Assembly (NCBI RefSeq): GCF_963675965.1
Contig: NZ_OY780935.1
Span: 690,001 to 754,000, forward strand
Direction: 5' to 3'
Source: an uncultured Celeribacter sp.
Lineage (GTDB): Bacteria > Pseudomonadota > Alphaproteobacteria > Rhodobacterales > Rhodobacteraceae
Length of the DNA stretch: 64,000 nt
The position numbers were made by a program, and so were the translations under genes. This document shows, piece by piece, positions 1 to 8,867 of the stretch (position 1 is the stretch's first letter; each line of letters opens with the position of its first letter). The notes under the pieces are model-generated. The model saw only the letters and a program-made list of their open reading frames with translations. It had not been told where the DNA came from and did no database searches.

Positions 1-1075
1 TCCTGAAACCGGCAAAGGTCCCAGGAAACTGTTTCTCGTGCTTGGTATCAAAGATACCGAAAGCCGACAAACAGTGAAGCTGACACTCTATAATCGGACC
101 GAAATCCTAAGAGTGCGATATACAGACGTTCTTGTCGTTAAGACCAAACCGCCCACATATCTCTTCGTTCATCTATCAATTTCAAAGAGCCAGAGACAAA
201 AACCAGACCAGTGCGCCCTAACTTGCGGCGCGCCCGCCCAGATCTGCCTCAAAATTTCTGCCTCGCTTCCCGTCCAAGCCACCCTTCCGAGCGTCCCGGC
301 CAGTCCGTCTGGCGCCCCAGCCGCGCTGTCTGCGCCGCCGGTGAAGGGGGTTCTAGTCCCAGTGATCAAAACCCGCAAGCGATTTTTCAAAAGAAAATAC
401 AAAAATCTATCAAAAATAATCCAACCCACTGATTTATATCAGTAATATTTAAAAAAATTTCTCCAGAAAGAGCTGAATCTTCACGAAATCACCCATGAAA
501 CCTCAAGGACCTCAGAAGAGCGAACGCAACTGAGGCGCAACAAAACCGAGTTACCCACAGAGCCCCGCGCAACAAATGCAAAATCCGCCGCAAATCCGTG
601 CGATTTCACCCCCGAAACGCGAGTCAGTCGCGATTTGCGTCCACCACCAAACTATGCAGCCCAAACCATGCCCTCCCAGACACAGGCTCTCCACGTAAGA
701 TCACAAGCCCCCCTCCCCAAGGCCTTCCCCAGCCAAGAGACCCTGTTGGAACCATGCCATATGCGAGGTGAGACTGTGCGACGGGTTTAGCGGATCGATT
801 TGGAAAATGACGTGCTGGCCTGTTGCCCGACATATTGCAACACAGGTGGGGGTGGCACGCGCCCTCCCCTCCTGCGAGATCTCGCGCATAGATTGCAAGA
901 GGCCGGAGCGGGGGGACGCCAGAGGCTTGCTGTCAGTCTGGCACCCTAGCGGGCGATGATACTCCGCCTCTTTCGGTGCCAAACCACCCGAGCGGCAGCC
1001 AGCAACAGTCAACCGGCAACGCTCATCAAAAACGCATCGGGCGAACCGGGAAACAACAGATATGTCAGGGGGTTA
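1..1075. other. Stretch without a convincing gene
   Basis: Open frames here (for example 38-445 on the plus strand and 169-429 on the minus strand) show no recognisable domain and no good ribosome binding site, so I do not call them. The stretch includes a very AT-rich core, described separately, and a single DnaA-box-like TTACCCACA at 551-559. The right part, about 600-1075, has normal high G+C content and shows nothing I recognise. It precedes the 3' end of the tRNA-Ser gene. Confidence 0.6.
381..460. other. AT-rich patch with a short palindrome
   Basis: Only 15 of these 80 bases are G or C, in a region that is otherwise over 60% G+C. It contains a perfect 14-base hairpin sequence at 429-442 (CTGAT-TTAT-ATCAG) followed by an A/T run. 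It could be a DNA-unwinding or nucleoid-protein binding region, or a promoter region for something I cannot see. With only one DnaA-box-like sequence nearby, an origin of replication is not supported. Confidence 0.45.
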
Positions 1076-1165
1076 TGGCGGAGAGGAAGGGATTCGAACC
1101 CTCGAGACGGTTCCCCGCCTACACACTTTCCAGGCGTGCGCCTTCGACCACTCGGCCACCTCTCC
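1076..1165 (-). tRNA. tRNA-Ser (anticodon GGA)
   Basis: Read on the minus strand this is a complete type II tRNA: a GGAGAGG/CCTCTCC acceptor stem, a D-arm, an anticodon loop CTGGAAA with anticodon GGA, a long variable arm and a GTTCGAATC T-loop. The CCA end is encoded (TGG at 1076-1078 on the plus strand). The long variable arm and the anticodon identify serine. A good promoter sits directly upstream at 1173-1202. Confidence 0.97.
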
Positions 1166-1172
1166 GCCGGCG

Positions 1173-1202
1173 TCTATAGTGGAGATCATAAGGGGGATGC
1201 AA
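1173..1202 (-). promoter_or_regulatory. Predicted sigma-70 promoter of tRNA-Ser
   Basis: On the minus strand a TTGCAT -35 element (1202-1197) and a TATAGA -10 element (1178-1173) are separated by 18 bases. The expected start point falls a few bases before the tRNA 5' end at 1165, the usual arrangement for a monocistronic tRNA gene. Confidence 0.7.
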
Positions 1203-1317
1203 CCCCCCGATTGTCAGAAAGTGAATGTTTTTTGACGGAGAGCGGCAAAGGCCCGAAAACACGCACATTCCCCTGCCCCGACCCCAGCCCCAGGCTTTGC
1301 AACCTGCGCTCTGACGT

Positions 1318-1601
1318 TCAGTCGAGATGCAGGGTCAAACGTTGCGCCCCCTGCCCCAGTCCTTCGCCCCGTCCCAGTCGCAGTCGCCCGATCTCGGACG
1401 TCCGGGCCACATGGGTGCTGACGTCAGACAATCGATCTGCTGCCCGGCCCAGGACACACGCCCACTGTCGCCGGGCTGGCCGCCGCCCTCGGGATAAAAG
1501 ATCGTGCGATCCAGAACCACGCCCCCCTCTGTCGTGTGCGCGATCACATGGGCCTCGGCCTAACTCAGATAGGGATCATCACGGAACAGCGGGACCGTCA
1601 T
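1318..1601 (-). pseudogene. Decayed alanyl-tRNA editing protein (AlaX-like)
   Basis: The frame starts with ATG at 1601, overlapping the stop of the upstream channel gene as ATGA. It encodes an AlaX/AlaRS editing-domain beginning with the motif DRTIFYPEGGGQPGD. Codon 14 is an in-frame TAG (1562-1560). After about 50 codons the reading jumps, with a frame change near 1420, to a sequence matching the family's C-terminus (THVARTSEIGRLRLG...), ending with TGA at 1320-1318. Roughly 150 codons that would carry the zinc and catalytic histidines of the HxxxH core are missing. AlaX-type enzymes hydrolyse mischarged Ser- or Gly-tRNA(Ala). This copy cannot be active. The ATGA overlap suggests it was once the last gene of a cysK-channel-alaX operon. 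Confidence 0.85.
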
Positions 1602-4078
1602 TCGTCGGGATCCCCGCCTCCGTCCTCCATATCGCCGTCCTGCAACATGTTGCGTGCGTCCTCTTCAGAGGTCCGGGAGGTCGGTGTTGCCGCGCCGACG
1701 TCGCTGCTTTCCGGTGCCGCAGAGATCGTCTTGTCCGGTTTGCCGATCAGCGCCTCGGGATTGCGGAGCCAGATATCGCGCTGCGCGAAGGGGATTTCGA
1801 TCCCTTCTTCGGTGAAGCGTTTGGCGATGGCATGGTTGATGTCGTTTTTGACCGCGAGAATGAAATTCACATTGCGCAGGATCGCGCGGATTTCGAATTC
1901 CAGCGAATCCGCACCGAAATTCAGAAACAGGACCTGCGGTGCGGGGTTCATGGCCACCATGGGCTGGGCCTCAGCGATTTCACGCAGGATTTCTTCGACC
2001 TTGCGCGTGTCGGTGCCATAGGCCACGCCAACCGGCACGATCACCCGACCGATCATGTTGCCACGAGTGTAATTCGTCACCTGATTGGAAATCAGATCGG
2101 CGTTCGGCACGATCAGATCGGTTTTATCGAAGGTTTCAACCCGGGTGGAACGGACAGAAATGTCGCGCACGATGCCCATCTGCCCGTTGCCGACGTCGAT
2201 CCAGTCACCTTCGGAAATCGGTCGCTCGATCAGCAGGATGATGCCCGATGCAAAGTTCTGGACAATGTTCTGCATGCCAAAGCCGATCCCGACCGACAGC
2301 GCCCCGGCCACGATCGCAAGCGCCGACAGGTCGATACCCGCGGCGACAATGGCCACGATGGTCGCCAGAAACACGCCCAGATAGCCAACCCCGGCGACAA
2401 TGGCGTTCTGCCCGCCCTTATCAAGCCGGGTTCTGGGCAGGATGGTCGAAGACAGCCCAGCCTTGAGCAACCGCGTCAGCCCAAGACCGATGCCGAAGAT
2501 CACCACAAAGGCAATGAGATTGCTGACCGACACGTCGATCCCGCCAAGGGTCACGCCCTCTTGCATCTTCGCCCAGATTTCCCAAAGGCGCTCTTCACGT
2601 ACGCCCCAGACCAGCGCGAAGAGCGGAGCGGACATCACCACCAGTAGGAAGGTGACAAGCACCGGAACCAGCGCGTCGCGCCCCCCGTCTTCACGCCTGG
2701 TCAGCAGGGCATAGAAATCGCGGGCGAACCGCGACGTGATCGCGATCAGACCGATAATCGCCAGGGAATAGACCGTGGGGATCACGATACCCTGCGCCGC
2801 CGACATATACCCTGCTGCCCCCAGCACAAAGGCAGCCGCCGAGACGAATAGGATCAGGCGCGACAGGCTGCGGGTGACGAGACGGGCAAAGCCAAGTTCA
2901 GAGGACTCTTCCTCGGCGTCCTCGGAAGCCTCTTCGGGATGCGCGGTTTGCGGCACCGCCTGCCCGATCAACTGGCCCAGACGGAACACGGCGACGGCGC
3001 CCACAGCGATCAGCGGGAAGGACAGGACCGCCAGCGTGCTTTCGCTGTAACCGTCGATCTGGCTCAGTTCCATCAAGCCGGAATGCGCCGCGACCACTAA
3101 GCCAGCAACTGTGGCATAGCTGGATACTTCCAACCGGCGCGCCACGGAAAACTCAAACAAGGCCTCCCCGGAGGCCGAAGAATACAAAAGCCGATCAGCA
3201 AACCAGCGTGCGGTGAAATAGGCAAAGCCGATTTTGGGAAGGGTCCGCACGAACACCTCTGCGCGCGGCCCCAGCACACCGGAAACCTGCGCGGCCTCCA
3301 GAAACACCACCATCCCCGCAAAGGGGACGATCACCTGCAACAACGACGCCAGAAACCCTGTGACACCCTGCCCGGCGACACCCGAGACATGTTTGCGCAA
3401 AGACCGCGTCAGCCCGGACGACCAGACCCGCCCGCGCAGCACCAGAATGAAGGCAACTGCCAGATAGAACAGGATTTCAATGCCATTGGATTTGAGCGTT
3501 GCCGCGCCGGTCTGGGATTTCAAATTGCCGACAACCGCACTCCAGCCTTTGACTGCAGTTTCTTTGAGTGCCGTAAAGGCCGCGGGCCAGAGCGTCGGAT
3601 TGAGCGGCGAAGGACCGAGTTGCAGGAACGCATCGGTCTGGCGGTCTAGCAGAATCGTGTCGATTTCACCGATCAATCCGTTGGCCCGCGTATAGGCTTC
3701 TTCCGCGGTTTTGACCGGGGCTTCGGCGTCTTCCAGCTGTTTGGTCAGCTCCGCGCGTCGCTGCGCGATCTCCTTGCTTTCGGTCTCGCCTTCGGCCGGC
3801 GCCGGACCAAGAGCGTCGATCTGGGCACGCAAGGTGTCAATACGTGCAGCATTGGTGTTCTCGGCCTCCAGAAACTGCGACCGCCAGACCGCAAGGTTGT
3901 CGCGCAAGCTCTCCAGTGTCGCATTCGGCGCATCGCTTTCGGCCAATTGATCTTCGGCCTGAACGGCAATCTTTTCCCAATTCTTGTAATCAGGCGTTAC
4001 GACCTCCTGCGCACTGACCGCAAGCGGCAGCGCCAGACAGAAGATCAGAAGAAGGCGAGCAAGGAGACGTACAATCAT
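1598..4078 (-). CDS. DUF3772-type mechanosensitive ion channel (MscS family)
   Basis: An 826-residue inner-membrane channel protein expected to open under membrane tension and release solutes during osmotic downshock. It has an N-terminal signal peptide (residues 1 to about 23, ending AVSAQ), a predicted periplasmic coiled-coil region, the DUF3772 segment at about 130-190, and many membrane helices. A C-terminal MscS core contains a glycine/alanine-rich pore helix (ALSVGIGFGMQNIVQNFASG) followed by the beta domain (ERPISEGDWIDVG). It is far longer than plain MscS (about 290 residues) and matches the large multi-helix class. Its start overlaps the cysK stop as ATGA (4075-4078), so translation is probably coupled. 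The family is clear; gating role is inferred. Confidence 0.92.
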   Translation of the reverse strand: MIVRLLARLLLIFCLALPLAVSAQEVVTPDYKNWEKIAVQAEDQLAESDAPNATLESLRDNLAVWRSQFLEAENTNAARIDTLRAQIDALGPAPAEGETESKEIAQRRAELTKQLEDAEAPVKTAEEAYTRANGLIGEIDTILLDRQTDAFLQLGPSPLNPTLWPAAFTALKETAVKGWSAVVGNLKSQTGAATLKSNGIEILFYLAVAFILVLRGRVWSSGLTRSLRKHVSGVAGQGVTGFLASLLQVIVPFAGMVVFLEAAQVSGVLGPRAEVFVRTLPKIGFAYFTARWFADRLLYSSASGEALFEFSVARRLEVSSYATVAGLVVAAHSGLMELSQIDGYSESTLAVLSFPLIAVGAVAVFRLGQLIGQAVPQTAHPEEASEDAEEESSELGFARLVTRSLSRLILFVSAAAFVLGAAGYMSAAQGIVIPTVYSLAIIGLIAITSRFARDFYALLTRREDGGRDALVPVLVTFLLVVMSAPLFALVWGVREERLWEIWAKMQEGVTLGGIDVSVSNLIAFVVIFGIGLGLTRLLKAGLSSTILPRTRLDKGGQNAIVAGVGYLGVFLATIVAIVAAGIDLSALAIVAGALSVGIGFGMQNIVQNFASGIILLIERPISEGDWIDVGNGQMGIVRDISVRSTRVETFDKTDLIVPNADLISNQVTNYTRGNMIGRVIVPVGVAYGTDTRKVEEILREIAEAQPMVAMNPAPQVLFLNFGADSLEFEIRAILRNVNFILAVKNDINHAIAKRFTEEGIEIPFAQRDIWLRNPEALIGKPDKTISAAPESSDVGAATPTSRTSEEDARNMLQDGDMEDGGGDPDE

Positions 4079-5121
4079 GCCTCCTTATATACGTCAGGCA
4101 AGGCGCGCGGTCCACGGTCCAGCCACGCGGGAACCGGGAGATTTTTTTCCTGCAAAAACTCGGGGTTGAAGAGTTTGGACTGGTAACGGGTCCCGTAATC
4201 ACACAGAACCGTGACGATGGTGTGACCCGGCCCCATTTCCCGCGCCATCCGCATTGCGCCCGCGACATTGATACCGGAGGACCCACCAACGCAAAGCCCC
4301 TCATGCTGCAGCAGATCGAAGACCACCGGCAGCGCCTCTTCATCGGGGATCTGATAGGCGAAATCGGGGGTGAACCCTTCGAGGTTGGCGGTGATGCGAC
4401 CCTGACCGATGCCTTCGGTGATCGATCCGCCTTCGGATTTCAGCTCGCCCGTTTTGTAATAGCTGTAGAGCGCTGCCCCCATCGGATCGGCCAGACCGAT
4501 TTTCACGCCCTTGGGCTGCAGCGCCATGCCGATCCCGGCCAGCGTGCCGCCGGACCCAACCGCACAGATGAACCCATCCACATTGCCGCCGGTTTGCTCC
4601 CAGATTTCGGGACCAGTGGTTTCGATATGCGCCTGACGGTTGGCGACATTGTCGAACTGGTTGGCCCAGATCACGCCTTCGTTCGTGGTCCGCGCCAGCG
4701 CCTCGGCCAGCCGTTCCGAATAGCGCACATAGTTGTTGGGATTCTTATAGGGCGCCGCCGGCACCTGAACGAGCTCGGCTCCCGCCAGCCGGATCATGTC
4801 TTTCTTTTCCTGCGACTGGGTTTCGGGGATGACGATCACCGTTTTGAAACCCAGTGCCGAGCCGACCAGCGCCAGACCGATCCCGGTGTTGCCCGCCGTG
4901 CCTTCGACAATCGTGCCACCCGGTTTCAACTGGCCCTTCGCTACAGCATCCTGAATGATGAAGAGCGCCGCACGGTCCTTGACTGATTGGCCGGGGTTGA
5001 GAAACTCCGCCTTGCCGTAAATGTCGCAACCGGTCGCCTCCGACGGGCCTTTCAGCCGGATCAGGGGCGTGTTGCCAATGGTTTCGATCAGGTCACGTTT
5101 CAACGGGTTCGGGGCAGACAT
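4075..5121 (-). CDS. cysK: Cysteine synthase A
   Basis: A 348-residue pyridoxal-phosphate enzyme that makes cysteine from O-acetylserine and sulfide in the cytoplasm. The N-terminal IGNTPLIRL motif and the PLP lysine context (NPGQSVKDRAA, about residues 42-52) are present, as is the phosphate-binding GSGGTLAG loop near the middle. The C-terminus is somewhat longer than in the E. coli enzyme. The ATG at 5121 begins the conserved N-terminus. The gene heads an apparent operon with the channel gene. The serine acetyltransferase that makes its substrate is encoded at 50148-50969. Confidence 0.95.
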   Translation of the reverse strand: MSAPNPLKRDLIETIGNTPLIRLKGPSEATGCDIYGKAEFLNPGQSVKDRAALFIIQDAVAKGQLKPGGTIVEGTAGNTGIGLALVGSALGFKTVIVIPETQSQEKKDMIRLAGAELVQVPAAPYKNPNNYVRYSERLAEALARTTNEGVIWANQFDNVANRQAHIETTGPEIWEQTGGNVDGFICAVGSGGTLAGIGMALQPKGVKIGLADPMGAALYSYYKTGELKSEGGSITEGIGQGRITANLEGFTPDFAYQIPDEEALPVVFDLLQHEGLCVGGSSGINVAGAMRMAREMGPGHTIVTVLCDYGTRYQSKLFNPEFLQEKNLPVPAWLDRGPRALPDVYKEA

Positions 5122-5281
5122 AGGGTTCGTCCTTTTATCTCGCAGTCTCTGAATGTGTAGGACGTGGGTTTCGCGAACTCAAGACAGCCACCCACAGTCA
5201 GGGAGACTGTTCCGGTTTTTCCCACTGGATCGGAACAAACGCACCCGCACCTGCACCTCAGGCAAACGCAGGAAGCGCCAC

Positions 5282-6649
5282 TCAGCCCGCCTGCCCGCGC
5301 TGGCGTGGCGTCAGTCTCAGCCAAATCCCATCCCTGGAGCGCACCGTCAGATGCGCGACAGGCACCGGGTCACGCCCCTCGACCTTCTCGATCTGAAAGG
5401 CCTGAACGATCAGCGCCAGCAAGAGCGGCCCCTCGACCATGGCAAAGCCCGCCCCGGTACAGACCCGCGGCCCGGCGGAAAAAGGAATGAAGGCATCGCG
5501 CAGACAGGCTTTACCGTTTTCGGTCTTGAAACGGTCCGGATCGAAACAGTCCGGGTCGTCCCAAAACCGCTGATGCCGCCCCAGATGCCAGGGCGACAGA
5601 ACGATTTGCGCCCCCTTGGGCACCCGGCGCGCGCGAAACTGAACCGGACAGGCGGATTCGCGCACCATCATCGGCACAGGAGGATAAAGCCGCAGGGTTT
5701 CGCGGAACACATCCTTGGTAAACCGCAGCTTTGAGAGATCCGAAAACTGCGGCGCAGGTCCCAGCGCCAGCGCCTCTTGGGCCACCCGTGCCTGAACCAT
5801 CGGATCGGCCGCCAGCAACCACAGCGCCCATCCCAGCGCAGTCGCCGAGGTTTCATGCCCGGCCAAAAAGAAAATCGCGACCTGATCGATCATGTCTTCG
5901 GTGTCGAAGCGCGTCCCTGTTTGCGGGTCCTCTGTGGTCATGATCTTCGTGGCCAGATCATCCGGCGCAGTCCCGGCCTCGATCTCGGCCATGCGCGCCG
6001 CCGTCAGATCCCGGATCAGTCCGCGTATAGCACGCGCGCTCTCACGCGTGCGCTTGCGGTGAAACCTCGGCATCCATTTCGGCAGCGGCAAAAAGGCGGC
6101 AATGTTCAGAATCGGCTGCGCGTTCTGATAGTCCTGAAATTCCTGAAACACCGCCCGTGCCAGATGGTGGGTGATCGGAATCGAAAAGAGCGTGCGAAAA
6201 ATCACATCTGCCGCCACATGGCTGGCCGCCGGTTCGATGTCAAAGGGGCCATGCTGCTCTGACAGGCGCGCCACCAGATCCTGACCGGCCGCCAACATGC
6301 CCGGAAAACTGTCCTTGAGCCGCCCGCCCTCAAAGGCCGGGTCGATGATCCGACGCTGGCGTTGCCAGATTTCGCCATTGGTCAGAAATACGCTGTTGCC
6401 CAGAAGCGGGCGCAGACCTTCGGCGATGCGGCCCGATTTCGGAAAGCCTGTCACCGCATCATTGAGCACGCGTTTCACCAGATCCGGCTGATTGACCAGA
6501 AAGGAGTGGAAAAACGGCGTTTTGAATTCGGCCATCCAGGCCCGATACAGCTTTTCGGGCTGTGCCGACAGGATGTCCTGACGAAACAGTTTCACATAGC
6601 GACGCAGGCTGGTCTTTTCCGGGCGCGATGGCGGCTTGGGCGGGATCAT
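5282..6649 (-). CDS. Cytochrome P450
   Basis: A 455-residue soluble haem monooxygenase. The oxygen-activation helix motif AGHET is at about 262-266, the ExxR motif follows (ETLRLYPP), and the haem loop FSAGPRVCTGAG has its cysteine ligand at residue 397. Length and motifs are normal for an intact bacterial class I-type P450. The substrate cannot be read from the sequence, and no ferredoxin or reductase is adjacent. Its ATG overlaps the stop of the upstream hydrolase-like gene as ATGA (6646-6649), so the two proteins are probably made together. Confidence 0.93.
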   Translation of the reverse strand: MIPPKPPSRPEKTSLRRYVKLFRQDILSAQPEKLYRAWMAEFKTPFFHSFLVNQPDLVKRVLNDAVTGFPKSGRIAEGLRPLLGNSVFLTNGEIWQRQRRIIDPAFEGGRLKDSFPGMLAAGQDLVARLSEQHGPFDIEPAASHVAADVIFRTLFSIPITHHLARAVFQEFQDYQNAQPILNIAAFLPLPKWMPRFHRKRTRESARAIRGLIRDLTAARMAEIEAGTAPDDLATKIMTTEDPQTGTRFDTEDMIDQVAIFFLAGHETSATALGWALWLLAADPMVQARVAQEALALGPAPQFSDLSKLRFTKDVFRETLRLYPPVPMMVRESACPVQFRARRVPKGAQIVLSPWHLGRHQRFWDDPDCFDPDRFKTENGKACLRDAFIPFSAGPRVCTGAGFAMVEGPLLLALIVQAFQIEKVEGRDPVPVAHLTVRSRDGIWLRLTPRQRGQAG

Positions 6650-7866
6650 GCTGCCAGATCCCGGAAGCCATTCGCCGCGCGCTCGATCCGGCTGGGACTG
6701 GGTGGACAGTCCCCGAACCGCTCCCTGAGGGTCGCAGGCCCTGCCGTGATCCGGAAATAGTCATAGATCCCAGGCAGATCGAAGGCGCAGAGATACTGAA
6801 AATGCAGCCGGAAGAACCGGTGTTTGAGCGCCGCCTGTTTTTGTGCAGACAGTGTCTGGGTAAAGGCTGCGGACAACACCAGCGGATGCCGCTGCGCTTC
6901 GGTCGCCACGCCCGACACCCGCACCGGATCGCACAGTGCAAAACAACAGGGGTCACCCGGCGCGGTCACATCGAGCCAGAACAGTTCCGAACGCTGCGAC
7001 AGATCCACAAGATCGCGCCGCAACTCTGAAGCGCCCGGCAGATAGGACACCATCGGCACCACCTGCCCAAGAGACAGAAACGACAGCACCGGTCCCCCCT
7101 CATCTGGCCCCTGCTTACGGCGCAACAGATCCGCCAAAATCGAGACGCCCAGATGCGCCCCGGAAGAATGCCCCACGATCAGCACCTCGTCCCAGTCCTC
7201 GCGCAGGGCCTCGGCGATCACCTCGCGAAACTCTGCCAGCCGGGCTTTCAGAGCCGTCGGATAGGCCCCGTTCCAACGCGCCGAGAAGCCGTAATCATGC
7301 ATCAGGTAATAGGCGTAAAAGCGGCCATCGTTTATTTTGAACCAGCGCAGAATGACCATGCCGACCGCCGCGCCCAGCAATACCCCGACGCCCAATCCGA
7401 CCGGACCGAACACCCGCCCGATTGCGGCAAAAATTCCGACATGCAGGAGTGCAAACAACAGCTGAACCGTCAAGACTGCGATCGGGTAGAGCGCCGTCAG
7501 AACCGGACCGCGCCGCAGCCGCATCAGACGAAACAGCGCACCGCTGCGCAGATAGATCCAGGCGGTCCGGATTAGGATCAGATAGGTGCGCAAAATCCCG
7601 GCTTGCATGCTTTGCTGCACGAGATCGGCCCAAACCAGAACGTCGATTTCGGCCTGAGCATGAGTGTCTTCGATCTGCGCCTCGACCGTCCAGCCAAACC
7701 GGCGACCGGATTTGGCCGCGATCGCGATGTCATAGCCGGAAATCGCGGCCTGCTCCTGACTTTCGCTGCGGTACAATTCCCGATACCGGCGCGGCGGGAT
7801 CGGATCATACCCCGGAATATAGAACACCCGGCGGCGGAATGCCCGCTCTGCCTTCGCCGTGGCCAT
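6646..7866 (-). CDS. Membrane-anchored alpha/beta hydrolase-like protein
   Basis: About 406 residues. The centre has strongly hydrophobic segments (around residues 110-175) flanking a cytoplasm- or periplasm-exposed domain. That domain has a GHSSGAHLG nucleophile-elbow motif typical of alpha/beta-hydrolase serine esterases and lipases. A GTG start at 7887 is possible, but the ATG at 7866 has an AGGGGAG ribosome binding site at good spacing and is preferred. It is coupled by a 4-base overlap to the cytochrome P450 that follows. This suggests that both act on one hydrophobic substrate, but the sequence does not name it. Confidence 0.75.
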   Translation of the reverse strand: MATAKAERAFRRRVFYIPGYDPIPPRRYRELYRSESQEQAAISGYDIAIAAKSGRRFGWTVEAQIEDTHAQAEIDVLVWADLVQQSMQAGILRTYLILIRTAWIYLRSGALFRLMRLRRGPVLTALYPIAVLTVQLLFALLHVGIFAAIGRVFGPVGLGVGVLLGAAVGMVILRWFKINDGRFYAYYLMHDYGFSARWNGAYPTALKARLAEFREVIAEALREDWDEVLIVGHSSGAHLGVSILADLLRRKQGPDEGGPVLSFLSLGQVVPMVSYLPGASELRRDLVDLSQRSELFWLDVTAPGDPCCFALCDPVRVSGVATEAQRHPLVLSAAFTQTLSAQKQAALKHRFFRLHFQYLCAFDLPGIYDYFRITAGPATLRERFGDCPPSPSRIERAANGFRDLAA

Positions 7867-7966
7867 GTTTCCCGTCTCCCCTGTCACACACCGACTTCAC
7901 ACGCCCCAGCCTAGCCCCGACCGCACAGAGAGCAAAAGGCTTTTATATCTGCGGCGTATGAAAAAC

Positions 7967-8719
7967 TCAGCCCAGCTGGCTCAATGCCGGAAAGGTTTCC
8001 AGCAGCCAATAGGACAGACGCGAAAACGCCCCGGTGACCATCAGCAAGCCAACGACCAGCAACAGCCCGCCCATGATCTTTTCGATCAGCCCCATATGGC
8101 GCTTGAGACGGTTCATCAGCCCCACAGCGCGGGTGATGAAGATTGCGGACAGCAGGAACGGCAATCCCAGACCGATGGCATAGGTCGCCAGCAACGTAGT
8201 ACCCCGCGACACAGACCCTTCCGAGGCGGCCATCGACAGGATCGCCCCCAGTTGCGGCCCGATACATGGCGTCCAGCCAAAGGCAAAGGCCAGCCCCAGA
8301 ATATAGGCACCAAAGGCCGTACCGCCCTTATCCCCGGCATCGATCCGCGCTTCGCGATCCAGAATCGGGATGCGGAAAACCGACAGGAAATGCAGCCCCA
8401 GAATGATGATCACCACGCCCGAAATTTTAGCGAAAAGCGCCTGATTTTTCAGGAAGAACATGCCAAAGGCCGAGGCGGTGAACCCCATAAACAGAAACAC
8501 CGTCGACAGGCCCAGAACGAACAGAAGCGCGGGCAGGATCGCCTTGCGCGACCCGCGCCCGCCGCCGGTCAGTTCGCCCATCGAAATCCCGGACATATAG
8601 GCCAGATAGGGCGGCACGATGGGCAGGACACAGGGCGACAGAAATGACACCATGCCCGCCGCGAGCGCGACGAGCATCGAGGGCAACAGGGTTGCGTCGA
8701 AAAGATCGATTCCAAACAT
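7967..8719 (-). CDS. ccdA: Cytochrome c biogenesis / thiol-disulfide transporter CcdA
   Basis: A roughly 250-residue inner-membrane protein with six predicted helices that passes electrons from cytoplasmic thioredoxin to periplasmic thiol carriers, for cytochrome c maturation. The two redox-active cysteines sit in FLSPCVLPIVPP and FGWTPCIGPQLG, both characteristic of CcdA/DsbD-beta. A TTG-started extension to 8755 is open, but the ATG at 8719 directly precedes the conserved first helix and is chosen. It lies 147 bases beyond the end of rne, which is on the same strand, with a terminator between them. It is therefore transcribed on its own. Confidence 0.9.
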   Translation of the reverse strand: MFGIDLFDATLLPSMLVALAAGMVSFLSPCVLPIVPPYLAYMSGISMGELTGGGRGSRKAILPALLFVLGLSTVFLFMGFTASAFGMFFLKNQALFAKISGVVIIILGLHFLSVFRIPILDREARIDAGDKGGTAFGAYILGLAFAFGWTPCIGPQLGAILSMAASEGSVSRGTTLLATYAIGLGLPFLLSAIFITRAVGLMNRLKRHMGLIEKIMGGLLLVVGLLMVTGAFSRLSYWLLETFPALSQLG

Positions 8720-8810
8720 CCTACGCTCATGCCACGAGCCGACCCGTTTCGCCAAGCGTCACTTGTGTCGCAGCACCTCACGTTTGCGTTGCCCCACGCA
8801 CCACAGCCCC

Positions 8811-8845
8811 CTAAAGAAAACGGCCGGGGAAAGACCCCGGCCGCT
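8811..8845 (-). terminator. Rho-independent terminator of rne
   Basis: On the minus strand a GC stem GCGGCCGGGG/CCCCGGCCGT with a 5-base loop is followed by TTTTCTTT. It lies about 20 bases after the rne stop and separates rne from ccdA. Confidence 0.85.
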
Positions 8846-8867
8846 TTACATCTCTGTTCGTTCAGGC

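Noticed and set aside
38..445. Plus-strand 135-residue frame at the left edge
   Set aside because: It starts with GTG without a convincing ribosome binding site, contains Ala/Pro-rich low-complexity translation of GC-rich DNA followed by lysine-rich translation of the AT patch, and has no domain.
541..560. Chromosomal origin of replication
   Set aside because: Only one DnaA-box-like sequence and one AT-rich block are present, without the repeated boxes and neighbouring genes expected of an origin.
956..2647. 563-residue plus-strand frame
   Set aside because: It runs through the tRNA-Ser gene and is antisense to the MscS channel gene. Its composition is typical of a shadow frame in high-G+C DNA.
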